Assembly (NCBI GenBank): GCA_036399775.1
Contig: DASWMJ010000049.1
Span: forward strand, 13,988-77,987
Length of the DNA: 64,000 nucleotides
Reading direction: 5' to 3'
From: JADMIH01 sp036399775
GTDB lineage: Bacteria; Chloroflexota; Chloroflexia; QHBQ01; JADMIH01
The position numbers were made by a program, and so were the translations under genes. Under the pieces are notes generated by a model. It was not told the origin of the DNA. It worked only from the letters and a program-made list of their open reading frames with translations, and did no database searches. Position 1 is the first letter of the stretch. The number at the start of each line of letters is the position of its first letter. Below, piece by piece: positions 17,705 to 26,338 of the stretch.

Positions 17705-18271
17705 TCACTGCGTAAATACCAGCGGCGTTTCCGGCAACTCAATCGTCAAATCGACCCCGCCCACCCTGACATTAGCCGTCCCCTTTATCGGCTCATCCTC
17801 TTTCAATTCCACATTGACAGGTGTGGACTTCATAGCAAACGTCACCCTTTGCGGCCCCGGCTGCTTCAAGCCCAGGTCATCCACCGAGCGCACAAGCTCA
17901 AGCTGTGCTGTGGCGATCTCCTCCCCGCCTGCCCGCCTGAGAGTGATACTCCCGCTCCCGCTGCCCGTATCTACCCCCTCGATATAAAACACCAACGTCG
18001 CGTGTAGCGGAGGGCCATCGTCCCTCACACCCGGCATAAAGTCCTGCCATACCTGGAACTCAATCCCCGTAGGCTCCATACTGCCTCCCGTCGTCGGATA
18101 AGGTGTCGGTGTCACGTCGGGCTGGTTCTGCGCCGTCGCGGTCGACCCCACGCTGCCCTGTGGCGCTGTGGTAGCTGTAGGTGTAGATATAGGTACAGGT
18201 GGGTTACTACAACCCACCGAGAGCGTCAGCAAGGCACACAGGGCCAAACAGAAGAGACGCATGCCCCCCAT
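17705..18271 (-). CDS. Secreted lipoprotein of unknown function
   Basis: 188 residues. The ATG at 18271 is chosen because GGAGGGGGA lies seven bases upstream, within the last codons of the preceding gene. A lipoprotein signal peptide ends in LTLSVGC, so the mature N-terminal Cys should be lipid-anchored to the outer face of the membrane. A Thr/Pro/Gln-rich linker (about 22-60) leads to a beta-rich domain (about 65-188) with alternating charged and hydrophobic strands. I do not recognise the domain. It follows the metallopeptidase-like gene with a one-base gap, so the two are one operon and may work together outside the membrane or across it. Confidence 0.8.
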   Translation of the reverse strand: MGGMRLFCLALCALLTLSVGCSNPPVPISTPTATTAPQGSVGSTATAQNQPDVTPTPYPTTGGSMEPTGIEFQVWQDFMPGVRDDGPPLHATLVFYIEGVDTGSGSGSITLRRAGGEEIATAQLELVRSVDDLGLKQPGPQRVTFAMKSTPVNVELKEDEPIKGTANVRVGGVDLTIELPETPLVFTQ

Positions 18272-18272
18272 C

Positions 18273-18848
18273 TTACTCCCCCTCCGGCATCTCGAAAAGC
18301 CCCGCATACAGCCTGCGTACGTAAGGCGGCAGCTTGCTCATATCGCCCATAGTCCCGCTGGCGAGGCCCGCGAACATCTCCCAATCGTTGCGCTCCACCA
18401 GCATACCCGCCCAGTTCTGCTCAGGTATGCCATGCACGTAATCGTAAGCTAACTTCGCTGCCGGCCCATACCTGGGGTCTCCCTCCGCGCTCAGGCGCAC
18501 CGTCGCCTCGATCATCTCATCCTTTACCGAGTGCCGCCTGTCATGCCACCATGCGTGGGCAAGCTCGTGGACCGCCGCCTCGTGCTGCGCTGTAAATAAC
18601 CGCACTTCGCGGGTCTGAGGCATCCAATACCCCCCGCCACTCGTGGTAGCCATATCATCAACCCGCAAATTCACATTCTCCCGCAGCCACCGCCGCGCGG
18701 CATACGTAAAGTGGTGCCGGGCCATGACCTCCTCCACGAAAGCCCACGCGGCCTCCGAGTTATAGGCAGGTCCGCCAAAACCCTGCCTCAGCCCTCCAAG
18801 CGCCCCACCTATTGTCTGTAGAAACTTATTCGCCAGGTTCGCAAGCAT
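18273..18848 (-). CDS. Putative zinc metallopeptidase (HExxHxxxHD)
   Basis: 191 residues. The zinc-binding motif HELAHAWWHD at 94-103 gives HExxH (His94, Glu95, His98) with a further His102 and Asp103, resembling an active gluzincin or minigluzincin-type site. There is no clear signal peptide; the N-terminus is amphipathic with a Gly-rich stretch (GGALGGLRQGFGG). Gln/Tyr/Met-rich segments around the site are consistent with a compact single-domain enzyme. It lies one base upstream of a lipoprotein gene. Peptidase activity is inferred only from the motif. Confidence 0.7.
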   Translation of the reverse strand: MLANLANKFLQTIGGALGGLRQGFGGPAYNSEAAWAFVEEVMARHHFTYAARRWLRENVNLRVDDMATTSGGGYWMPQTREVRLFTAQHEAAVHELAHAWWHDRRHSVKDEMIEATVRLSAEGDPRYGPAAKLAYDYVHGIPEQNWAGMLVERNDWEMFAGLASGTMGDMSKLPPYVRRLYAGLFEMPEGE

Positions 18849-19116
18849 CTTCTACCCCTTACATACCAGCCAGCGCATTATATCATGTGTGCCTGCATGC
18901 AACCAAAACAGGTCAACTGTTGTTATATATACAGAGCCTCAAGCCACCATCTGGCATGAAAACTGCTCACACTAACCTGCAAGCAGGGCCATAGGTGGGA
19001 AAAGGCTCAGGAAGAGAAGGCGAGATCATAATTGTGAAAACACTATTCGCCTGAGATGGCGAAGATCGCCTGACAATTACGTTCAAGAGAAGGAATAACA
19101 GGAGGAAACAGAACTT

Positions 19117-20484
19117 ATGAGTAAGAATTGGCTCACCGCTGCCGCCACGTTCGGGGCAGCATCAATGATATTCGGCGCGGCGGCGCTGGCGCAAACCACG
19201 ACGCCTACGCCGGGCGCGACCACCACGCCGCAGGCTACGGGCACGGCACGCACCGCCACTGCCACAGTAGGCGTAAGCGGAACGGTCACCTCGACGGTAG
19301 GGGTCTCCGCGACTGCCACCGTCTCTGGCACCGGCACCATCACACCCGTGATAGTCCCGACGATCCCGGTATCCCCCACCTTGTACCAGGCCGGCGGCAC
19401 GGGAAACTTCCCCTTTGCCCACCCTGCCTTTGAAAGCGTGTGGACCCGCACCGACCGTGTGGTAAAAGAAGGCCGCATCAGCCGGACCTGGTTCTGGGGT
19501 CCCGGCCCGAACTCGCTCGGCTTGCTTGAGCAGTACAACGAATCTAGCGCGGGCGACAAGCGCAGGCTCGTGCAGTACTTCGATAAGAGCCGCATGGAAG
19601 TCAACAACCCCGCGGGTGACCGCAACAACCCGTTCTTCGTCACCAACGGCCTGCTGACCGTTGAGCTAATCTCAGGCTTCATCCAGGTCGGTGAGAAGGA
19701 CTTCACGCAGTACCGCCCGGCTTGTATCCCCATGTCTGGTGACTTCGGTGACTTGCAGGCTCCCACCTACTTCGCCTTCCAGGGCGTGTCCAACACCCAG
19801 GCGGGCAACCACGATGCTCCCAACCGCGTCGGACAGGCGGTGACTCAGACCATCGACCGCAACGGCGTGACGGGCAACGACCCCTCTAAGGCCAACATCC
19901 CCGGTATCACTCTGACTCAGTACATCAGCGATACCAAACACAACATCCCGGCGGTCTTCTGGGACTTCCTGAACTCCTCCGGCCCCGTCTACACGGGCAC
20001 CGGGCAGATCACCAATCAAAGGCTGATCGATCCCTGGTTCTTCGCTTCGGGTCTCCCCATCAGCGAGCCTTACTGGGCCAAGGCCAAGATCAACGGCACG
20101 ACCACCGACGTAATGATCCAGGCTTTCGAGCGCCGCGCTCTCACCTACGTTCCGAGCAACCAGCCCGGCTTCCAGGTTGAGATGGCGAACATCGGCCAGC
20201 ACTACTTCGACTGGCGGTACCGCAACTACGGCTACTGCCCCGGCCAGGTAGTGACCACGCCTACGCCCCCGGCACCCGCGCCAACCGCCGGCACCCCCGT
20301 AGCCACGGGCACCGTCGTTAGCGGCACCAGCACGGTAATCGTCACAGGTACGCCTGCCGCTACCGGCACAGTCGCGAGCGGCACGGCCTCACCACAGGCC
20401 ACAGCCACCGTCGGCGCGGGTCGAACGTCTACACCTGGGGTCAGCGCACCCTCAGTAACCCCTTCCCCTTCGCCCACAAGGTAA
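19117..20484 (+). CDS. Large secreted protein with Thr/Pro-rich flanks
   Basis: 455 residues, ATG at 19117 with GGAGGAAACAG upstream. A signal peptide (1-25, ending AALAQ) is followed by a Thr-rich linker (26-90), a globular domain of about 280 residues (95-375) with repeated aromatic motifs (HPAFESVWTRTD, RTWFWGPGP, VQYFDKSRMEV, AFERRALTYVP, IGQHYFDWRYRNYGYCPG) and a Thr/Ser/Pro-rich tail with no wall anchor. The motif VQYF-E/D-R recalls the FPETG domains in the proteins at 10252 and 46493, so the domains may be distantly related. Role unknown, presumably at the cell surface or released. Confidence 0.8.
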   Translation: MSKNWLTAAATFGAASMIFGAAALAQTTTPTPGATTTPQATGTARTATATVGVSGTVTSTVGVSATATVSGTGTITPVIVPTIPVSPTLYQAGGTGNFPFAHPAFESVWTRTDRVVKEGRISRTWFWGPGPNSLGLLEQYNESSAGDKRRLVQYFDKSRMEVNNPAGDRNNPFFVTNGLLTVELISGFIQVGEKDFTQYRPACIPMSGDFGDLQAPTYFAFQGVSNTQAGNHDAPNRVGQAVTQTIDRNGVTGNDPSKANIPGITLTQYISDTKHNIPAVFWDFLNSSGPVYTGTGQITNQRLIDPWFFASGLPISEPYWAKAKINGTTTDVMIQAFERRALTYVPSNQPGFQVEMANIGQHYFDWRYRNYGYCPGQVVTTPTPPAPAPTAGTPVATGTVVSGTSTVIVTGTPAATGTVASGTASPQATATVGAGRTSTPGVSAPSVTPSPSPTR

Positions 20485-20505
20485 AGGGAAAGCACAACCA
20501 TCTTC

Positions 20506-20562
20506 AAGCTAATAAAAATCCTGGATGGGCGCTCCGCGCCCATCCAGGATTTTTATTAGCTT
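20506..20562. terminator. Bidirectional terminator, 26-bp perfect stem
   Basis: Arms 20506-20531 and 20537-20562 are exactly complementary over 26 bases with a 5-base loop (CTCCG). A GC core GGATGGGCG is flanked by A- and T-tracts, giving a U-run on both strands. It sits between convergent genes. Confidence 0.95.
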
Positions 20563-20572
20563 ACTCTCTCCT

Positions 20573-21373
20573 CTAGGCGTGAGAAGCAGCCCCTGCCGCC
20601 AGGCGGTTGCGCGCTTCCCATAGTTCGGGGAAGAAACGGTAGCCAAGCGTGCGCCCCAGGTAGCCTGCTCCTCCCGTCCCTGCCGTGCCCAGCGCCCGGT
20701 CGCCCAGCGTGCGCTCAACCACCTTGATGTGATGGAACCGCCATTGCGAGAATAACACTTCGTATTCGCTCAACGCCTCAGTGAGTGTGTACATCGCCGC
20801 GTAACGCTGCGGGTCATTGTAGATGCGCACAACGGCGGCAGCCGGGTCGGCATCGATCCAGCGCAGGTGTTCCAGGAATGCATCGTGCAGAGTCTGGGGC
20901 CATCGGGCGCGCATCGCGTCCACGTCCATGTGCTTCTCTATCAGCTTGAGAAAAGTGGGGTCGCTGAGGCCGGAAGCCATCTCTAACTCGCGAAATTGGT
21001 GAGACTCGAACCCACTGGCGGTCTCCAACACATGGCGGAAGTGCTGGAATTGCTGAGGCGGCATGGTCGCCAGCAGGTCCACTTCATCACCAAGTATCTC
21101 CATGATGCGGTTTATGCGAGTGATGAGGCGCACCGCTTCCAGCAACTCGTTCCGGGAGATCAACCCGATCGCATCATGCATCTCGTGGAGGATCTGCTTG
21201 AACCATAACTCCTGCACCTGCTGGACGATGATGAAAAGCATCTCGTCATGCACGCCCGGCACCTTCAGAGGTATCTGCAATTCAAGCAGTTCGGGCACGC
21301 GCAGGTAAATGCTATAGGTAAGCGGGTGCGCGACCGTGCGGGGAACACTTTCTCCGTGCTCGCCGTTGAGCAT
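20573..21373 (-). CDS. kynA: Tryptophan 2,3-dioxygenase
   Basis: 266 residues, ATG at 21373 behind AAGGAGC. Family motifs are HDEMLFIIVQQVQELWFKQILHE (N-terminal helix), ASGFESHQFRELE (substrate and heme pocket), and the C-terminal QWRFHHIKVVERTLG with GTGGAGYL, which contain the heme-ligand His region and the Gly/Thr loop that binds the amino acid. It opens the indole ring of L-tryptophan with O2 to N-formylkynurenine, first step of the kynurenine route. No kynureninase or formamidase is nearby. It follows the methylmalonyl-CoA epimerase gene by 30 bases and shares its promoter. Confidence 0.93.
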   Translation of the reverse strand: MLNGEHGESVPRTVAHPLTYSIYLRVPELLELQIPLKVPGVHDEMLFIIVQQVQELWFKQILHEMHDAIGLISRNELLEAVRLITRINRIMEILGDEVDLLATMPPQQFQHFRHVLETASGFESHQFRELEMASGLSDPTFLKLIEKHMDVDAMRARWPQTLHDAFLEHLRWIDADPAAAVVRIYNDPQRYAAMYTLTEALSEYEVLFSQWRFHHIKVVERTLGDRALGTAGTGGAGYLGRTLGYRFFPELWEARNRLAAGAASHA

Positions 21374-21403
21374 AGGAAGCTCCTTTATGTATGGCCGGTG
21401 CCC

Positions 21404-21835
21404 CTAGCACATGCCCGTCGCACTCAAAGAACTTGATTCGACAAGCTCGATGAGCACGCCATTAGCTGACTTGGGGTGGATAAACGCCACCAGGCTGCCG
21501 TGAGCGCCTGGGCGTGGCTCGCTATCAATCAACTCGACACCCTGCTCCCGAAGCCGGGCCAGCATGCCCGGCAAATCTTCGACTTCCAGGCAGATGTGGT
21601 GGATGCCCGGCCCCCGGTTCGCCAGGAACTTCTGCAAAGGCCCCTCGTCGCCCACAGGTTCGAGCACCTCCAGGCGAGACTCTCCCACCGGCAAGAACGT
21701 CACCCTCACGGCGTCGCTCTCAACCTGCTCGCTGCCGGAGACCTCCAATCCCATCCCGCCTGAGAATACCGCGAGCGTCTCCGCGACGTTGGCTGTCGCC
21801 AGCCCAATATGACTGACCCTGATAACTCGTGGCAT
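21404..21835 (-). CDS. mce: Methylmalonyl-CoA epimerase (VOC fold)
   Basis: 143 residues from the ATG at 21835. The VOC metal-binding positions are visible: His in VSHIGLATANV, His in GIHHICLEVEDL and Glu in GVLIELVE near the C-terminus, with GSLVAFIHPKSANG between. It interconverts the (2R) and (2S) forms of methylmalonyl-CoA in propionate, branched-chain amino acid and odd-chain fatty acid catabolism. It is first of a two-gene operon with tryptophan 2,3-dioxygenase. Methylmalonyl-CoA mutase is not in the window. Confidence 0.92.
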   Translation of the reverse strand: MPRVIRVSHIGLATANVAETLAVFSGGMGLEVSGSEQVESDAVRVTFLPVGESRLEVLEPVGDEGPLQKFLANRGPGIHHICLEVEDLPGMLARLREQGVELIDSEPRPGAHGSLVAFIHPKSANGVLIELVESSSLSATGMC

Positions 21836-21877
21836 GAATCGATTCCGCCTCCCCAAGTGCGAGTGCCTGGCCCAGGT

Positions 21878-21906
21878 ACTATAGCAAAACTAACCAGGCA
21901 CGTCAA
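21878..21906 (-). promoter_or_regulatory. Sigma70-type promoter of mce-kynA
   Basis: On the minus strand TTGACG (21906-21901), a 17-base spacer and TATAGT (21883-21878). Transcription would start about 35 bases before the mce ATG. Confidence 0.75.
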
Positions 21907-21967
21907 TCAAGCAACATGGGGCATCCCGGAGTCAAGATTTACGCCTGGACAAGCGTAATATCCTGAG

Positions 21968-22036
21968 TTCAACCAAATGAAAAAGCAGAAAATGGGCGGC
22001 TGCGCCGCCCATTTTCTGCTTTTTCATTTGGTTGAA
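21968..22036. terminator. Bidirectional terminator-like hairpin, 33-bp perfect stem
   Basis: Arms 21968-22000 and 22004-22036 are perfectly complementary over 33 bases with a 3-base loop. The core TGGGCGGC is flanked by GAAAAAGCAGAAAA. It lies upstream of mce and downstream of the DUF916 gene, so it probably ends the transcript of the latter (minus strand). Confidence 0.85.
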
Positions 22037-22157
22037 AGTCCCTCCCTGCGTGCGGGAAGGGGTTGGGGAGGGGAGTAAGAGTTCTTGTGTGCAGAGACAG
22101 GCACGAATATAAAATTCGGGCTCGCTCATGTCTACGCTTACTGAAAGACGCGAGACC

Positions 22158-23252
22158 TTACTTCAACTCGCGCAGCCTTCGCATTTTCATCAGGTTCAAA
22201 ACCAGCAGCGCCACCACAGCTACGAGAAGCATCCCAATACCTGCTGCTACCCACAGCCACATATCAGGTCCGGCCTGTGCCTGTGCGGGCGCGACTGGGT
22301 CAGATTGTGCGCTTATCTCGTTGCCGCTACCTATCGTGCCCCACTCCTGGGCTGCAACACCGTTATCTTGGGGAGCATTCGCGGGCTTCACTTCCAATTG
22401 GCCCTCATATATTTCCTTCCGATCCTTATCGTAGTCCAGGCTCACCTGCACCTGGTAAGTGCCTGAAGCAAGCTCCCCCGACCACCTGACCGGGTACACT
22501 ACCTCGGTGTCCGGGATGAACGTTCCCATCTTGATCGGCTGGTCCAGCACTCGCATGCCTGCGGTATCGGTCATCACAATCATACCGGAGGGCTTGAGAA
22601 ATATATTGCCGTCGTTCTTCATATGAACGCCTATGAACGGCCCCGATGGCTGCCGTACAAGGGCAGCCGAATCAACCTCGAGAGATGGTCTCCACGCGCC
22701 TTCAATATCAACCTGCACCCCTATAACGTACCGCGTTTGCATGGTCACGCTGGCACCCAGGTGGTTACCACCCTGGTCCGCCCCGGCGGTTGGGGGCACA
22801 TTGACAAGATAGGCCGATATACCCGTCAGGTACTGGCCGGGCTTGGCTGACTTGGGCACACTCACTGTGAAACCAACAGGCTTCTGCATCCCCGCCGGGA
22901 GCGTTACGCTCGACTCGGCAAACTTCACCCAGGTAGCAACTCCCTCAGGCGTAGCGTCGGAAGCCGCGAAGGCGCTACCCCCTGCCTGGGCGGTCATAGC
23001 ATCTACGGCGGCGATCTGGATGGTGAGAGGCCTGCTGCCTGGGTTCTTGAGCATCACGCTCCCTGTCACGCTCGCGCTGCTCTCCATCTTGTAAATAAAA
23101 TAGCCGTTCGCGGTGACCGAGGGATCGGCTACCGGGACGGGAGCTATTCCGAATCCCATTTCGTCGGCAGGGTCCTGGCCCGACGCATGTGAAGGTAAAG
23201 CAAAAAGGAGGGAAAAGAAAATTAATAGGGAGGCGAGAGTGAGTGAGCGCAT
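22158..23252 (-). CDS. DUF916-family surface protein with C-terminal membrane anchor
   Basis: 364 residues from the ATG at 23252, with GGAGAAAA seven bases upstream. A signal peptide (about 1-24) is followed by two Ig-like regions: GYFIYKMESSASVTGSVMLKN onward, with PKSAKPGQYLTGISA, and a second with PFIGVHMKNDGNIFLKPSGMI, as in DUF916 proteins. A linker and one transmembrane helix (about 328-352) end in a basic tail. In Gram-positive bacteria DUF916 proteins are encoded beside WxL-domain proteins and help hold them on the wall. The adjacent upstream gene here encodes a WxL-like protein, which fits that pairing. Confidence 0.82.
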   Translation of the reverse strand: MRSLTLASLLIFFSLLFALPSHASGQDPADEMGFGIAPVPVADPSVTANGYFIYKMESSASVTGSVMLKNPGSRPLTIQIAAVDAMTAQAGGSAFAASDATPEGVATWVKFAESSVTLPAGMQKPVGFTVSVPKSAKPGQYLTGISAYLVNVPPTAGADQGGNHLGASVTMQTRYVIGVQVDIEGAWRPSLEVDSAALVRQPSGPFIGVHMKNDGNIFLKPSGMIVMTDTAGMRVLDQPIKMGTFIPDTEVVYPVRWSGELASGTYQVQVSLDYDKDRKEIYEGQLEVKPANAPQDNGVAAQEWGTIGSGNEISAQSDPVAPAQAQAGPDMWLWVAAGIGMLLVAVVALLVLNLMKMRRLRELK

Positions 23253-23275
23253 TGATTTTCTCCTGGTGCAGAAGA

Positions 23276-23302
23276 AAGGGGCCACCTTCGGGCGGCCCCT
23301 CT
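23276..23302 (-). terminator. Attenuator-like hairpin between the WxL-like and DUF916 genes
   Basis: On the minus strand the stem GGGGCCGCC / GGUGGCCCC with a short loop is followed by a U-rich run (UUUCUUCU). It lies directly after the WxL gene and just before the DUF916 ribosome-binding site, so partial termination would leave more of the first product than the second. Confidence 0.65.
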
Positions 23303-23318
23303 AGTTATAAGCCGCGTG

Positions 23319-23861
23319 CTAGGGAGCAGTTACGACGCTGATGGTGACGGTGCTGAGATATGTGGCGGCATACGCGTCCGCCGGGACGGCCAGGGTCAAC
23401 GTGGTATTGCTGAAGTCATATGCGCCCATGCCTTCATCGAGAGCAGCGCTGGCAATTGAGACCGCGCTACCGTTGTCAATCACGTAAGGCCCTTCGGTGA
23501 CGTCAGGCTCCGGGGAGTTGGTGCCATTGGCAGCCACCGTAGGCTCGGACATTTCCAGTGAGCCGGCAGCGAGCGAGCGGGTGGCCGCCGCGTTGGCGAA
23601 CTGGGACGCCTGGGCTGTGACATGCCAGCCGGCGCCGGTACCACGGGGGTCGGTCACCGTGAACGCAGCTAAGGCCGCTGTAGGGGACTGTTCCGTACCG
23701 TTCAGAGTGACGGGTGTGAAGTCACCGGCCAGGGGATTGGTAATTGAGAGCGTGCCCCCAGTAACCACTGCCTGCGTGCCGTCTGAGGCGAAGGCAGCAG
23801 GGGCCATCATTGCAAATACCGAGAGGGCCAGAATAAATGCCCGGAATCTCTTATGAAACAT
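23319..23861 (-). CDS. WxL-domain-like secreted surface protein
   Basis: 180 residues, ATG at 23861 behind GGAGTAATAAGACA. A signal peptide (1-25, ending AFA) precedes a small beta-rich domain. The first WxL motif is visible as GAGWHVTAQASQF (W at about residue 78) and the second conserved region as the C-terminal YLSTVTISVVTAP, which matches the position of the second motif in this family. WxL domains bind peptidoglycan non-covalently. The short length and paired DUF916 gene resemble the minimal WxL operons of Firmicutes. Confidence 0.75.
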   Translation of the reverse strand: MFHKRFRAFILALSVFAMMAPAAFASDGTQAVVTGGTLSITNPLAGDFTPVTLNGTEQSPTAALAAFTVTDPRGTGAGWHVTAQASQFANAAATRSLAAGSLEMSEPTVAANGTNSPEPDVTEGPYVIDNGSAVSIASAALDEGMGAYDFSNTTLTLAVPADAYAATYLSTVTISVVTAP

Positions 23862-24179
23862 TGTCTTATTACTCCTATCTTGAAGGTTTTGAAGTTTGGA
23901 TTGGAATTATAGTGCGTGACCTCATTCTAATCTCGCCACGATTTTAGCAATAGATACGTTAGTCCCAAGTCCAGGTGCCACAAGGTCCCTATATGCGCTT
24001 CTTCAGGTCCCGCGCGTAGAAGTAGCAATGGTCATGTTGGTCCTGGGACGTGTCACAGATCGGGCCTGCCTTGACAAAGCAGACACCTATAGGGATAACT
24101 GTACTGAGCCTGTCCTCTTGCTGCTCGCACTTCCCAGGCGGGCTAAAGGCGTGTCATCTACATAGGAGGGAATAACTAA
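23862..24179. promoter_or_regulatory. Divergent promoter region
   Basis: Holds start signals for genes in both directions. Minus strand: TATAAT at 23911-23906, about 45 bases before the WxL ATG. Plus strand: TTGACA at 24071-24076, a 17-base spacer and GATAAC, then TAGGAGGG before the DUF4139 start. The block TGCCTTGACAAAGC recurs at 25965 before the EthD operon, so the two may share control. Confidence 0.55.
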
Positions 24180-25769
24180 ATGGTGACATTGGATGCGCCC
24201 ATCGTGGCGGTGACGGTATTTACGGACAGGGCAAGGGTCACGCGGTGTGGAACACTACAACTTGAAGCCGGAGAGCACACAATCGCTCTTGAGCGCGTGC
24301 CCTCCCTGCTCGAAGACGACTCCGTGCGAGCCGGCGGGCGCGGTGCCAACGTGCGAATCCTGGGCGTCGAGATCGTAACGCGCTTCGTCACAGAGGCCCC
24401 CGAAGAAGACCTCTCTACCCTCCAACAACAGCTACAGACCCTGCAAGACCGCGACGCAGCCCTCGCGGATAATGAAACAGCAGAAGCCGAGCGCATCGAG
24501 TTTCTGAAGACGCTACGGCAATCGAGCGGCACAAACCTGGCGCGAGGCGTGGCTTACGGCAAGACCGACCTCGGCAGCGTGGAGAGCATGGCCCAATATC
24601 TCACCAAAGAGCTTGAGGCAGCCCTGTCACGCCGTAGGGAGCTTGCCCAGCAACGCCGCGACCTGGCGCGCGAGATACAGGCCGCCCAATCGCGCCTGGG
24701 GCAGGTGCAGCACTACGAGTCCTACGAGCGGCGAGAGATCCACGTCATAGTAGAAGCCACCGCCGCTACCGATCTTGAGCTTGAGGTGGTGTACGTCGTG
24801 CACGGCGCGTCCTGGGAGCCTATTTACGACATCCGCCTGGTAGAAAGCACGGTGAATCTGACTTACCAGGCGCACGTTCGCCAGCAATCGGGAGAGGACT
24901 GGCCCGCCGTGCAGCTTTCCCTCTCAACTGCGCGCCCCGCCGTCACCAGGGAGATACCTGAGCTAGATGCCTGGTACATAGACAAATACCAGCCGTTGCC
25001 TCCACGCCCCATGTACAGCACCGCGCCTATGGCTGCGGCTATGGCGATGCCTGCGCAGCAGCCAGGTGGAACAGAGATGGCATATGCCAAGCAGGCCAGG
25101 AGTGCCGCGCCCGTAGCGGAAGTCGCTCATGCTGAGATAGAAAGCACAGGGGCTGCCGTGACCTACCGCGTGGCGCGCCCTGTAGCCGTGCCCGGCGACG
25201 GATCTCCCCACAAGACGACCGTAACCGCCCTCGACCTGGACGCGCAGCTAGACTACGTAACAGCCCCCAAGCTAGCCGCCGAAGCGTACTTGCGGGCAAA
25301 AGTACGCAACACATCTCGCTTCATCCTGCTCCCCGGCCAGGCGTCCATATTTCACGCGGCGGACTTCGTGGGAAGGACGATGCTGGAACTGGTCGCGCCC
25401 AACGAGGAGTTCGAGCTACAGCTTGGGGTTGACGACCGCGTGAAGGTAGAGCGCGAGCTTACCGAGCGCGCCACCGCAAAAGCCGCCCTATTAGGCAGCA
25501 CCAAGCGCACCCACTTCGCCTACGAGATAACCCTCACCAGCCACCTTGCCGCGCCCGCCCGCATCCTGGTGAGCGACCAGTTGCCGGTACCCCGACACGA
25601 GGAGATAAAAGTCAAGCTCCAAAGCGCCACCCCCCCGCCCACCGAGCAGACCGGCCTCAACATACTCAAATGGGACCTTGAGCTACAACCCCAGCAGAAG
25701 CAGAAGATAACCTTCTCATTCACCGTCGAACACCCCCGCGACATGGTGCTTACGGGCCTCAATCTTTGA
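24180..25769 (+). CDS. DUF4139 domain-containing protein (mucoidy-inhibitor MuiA-like)
   Basis: 529 residues, ATG at 24180 with TAGGAGGG upstream. An N-terminal DUF4140-like beta domain (1-70; VTVFTDRARVTRCGTLQLEAGEHT) is followed by a coiled coil (about 80-185) rich in Gln/Arg/Glu, then the DUF4139 beta-sandwich (190-529; LEVVYVVHGASWEPIYDIRL, GEDWPAVQLSLSTARPA, and a C-terminal LKWDLELQPQQKQKITFSFTVEHP). There is an Ala/Met/Pro-rich insertion near 285-320. The family's molecular function is unknown; the name comes from a mucoidy phenotype. No signal peptide is evident. It stands alone, with family-C repeats on its 3' side. Confidence 0.88.
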   Translation: MVTLDAPIVAVTVFTDRARVTRCGTLQLEAGEHTIALERVPSLLEDDSVRAGGRGANVRILGVEIVTRFVTEAPEEDLSTLQQQLQTLQDRDAALADNETAEAERIEFLKTLRQSSGTNLARGVAYGKTDLGSVESMAQYLTKELEAALSRRRELAQQRRDLAREIQAAQSRLGQVQHYESYERREIHVIVEATAATDLELEVVYVVHGASWEPIYDIRLVESTVNLTYQAHVRQQSGEDWPAVQLSLSTARPAVTREIPELDAWYIDKYQPLPPRPMYSTAPMAAAMAMPAQQPGGTEMAYAKQARSAAPVAEVAHAEIESTGAAVTYRVARPVAVPGDGSPHKTTVTALDLDAQLDYVTAPKLAAEAYLRAKVRNTSRFILLPGQASIFHAADFVGRTMLELVAPNEEFELQLGVDDRVKVERELTERATAKAALLGSTKRTHFAYEITLTSHLAAPARILVSDQLPVPRHEEIKVKLQSATPPPTEQTGLNILKWDLELQPQQKQKITFSFTVEHPRDMVLTGLNL

Positions 25770-25780
25770 AATCAGGTTTC

Positions 25781-25930
25781 CTAACCGCCAAGACGCAAAG
25801 ACGCCAAGAACTACGCCAAGATTAGAATGGAATACTTGGTCATACACTCATGTCGTTGTACTCAAAACAAACAATAAATTCTTGGCGCATTCTTGGCGCG
25901 TTCTTGGCGTCTTTGCGTCTTGGCGGTTAG
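25781..25930. repeat. Family-C inverted repeat (CTAACCGCCAAGACGCAAAG...)
   Basis: Arms of 30 bases (25781-25810 and 25901-25930) are exact inverted copies, beginning 12 bases after the DUF4139 stop. Extra partial copies of TTCTTGGCGC lie inside. Fragments of the same element occur at 2899, 34160-34225 and 63389. Confidence 0.92.
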
Positions 25931-26033
25931 ATTATGGTTATTGGTTGAGCCAGACGTGTCAGTTTGCCTTGACAAAGCCTACCCCCTGTGATTTATTTAA
26001 CCGTTCAACTTACCCCACGAGGAGGTATCCCCG

Positions 26034-26336
26034 ATGATAAAATTGGTCGCGCTATTCAAGCGGCCCCAGGATGTCGAAGCGTTCGACAGCCACTACGACA
26101 ACACCCACGCCCCACTCATGCGTAAAGTGCCCGGCCTTGAGCGCATGGAAGTGACACGCAACCTCAAAGCGTTCCGGGGCGAGCCGGAATACTACCTGAT
26201 AGCCGAGATGTACTTCCCAGACCAGGAAGCGTTCGATGCCGCCATGGCGTCCGACGAGAACCGCGCCGCAGGCAAGGACCTCATGAGCTTTGCCCGCGAG
26301 TACGTCACGATGGTATACGGCGAAGTAGGAGAATAA
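26034..26336 (+). CDS. EthD-family protein
   Basis: 100 residues with ACGAGGAGG upstream. The fold is a dimeric alpha/beta barrel: KLVALFKRPQDVEAFDSHYDNTHAPLMRKVPGLERMEV is the family signature with the His of the YDNTHAPL motif. EthD proteins are often encoded beside monooxygenase or ring-degradation genes, with unproven roles that include small-molecule or degradation cofactor binding. It is the first gene of a unit with the crotonase 2 bases downstream. A TTGACA sequence at 25969 is a candidate -35. Confidence 0.85.
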   Translation: MIKLVALFKRPQDVEAFDSHYDNTHAPLMRKVPGLERMEVTRNLKAFRGEPEYYLIAEMYFPDQEAFDAAMASDENRAAGKDLMSFAREYVTMVYGEVGE

Positions 26337-26338
26337 GC

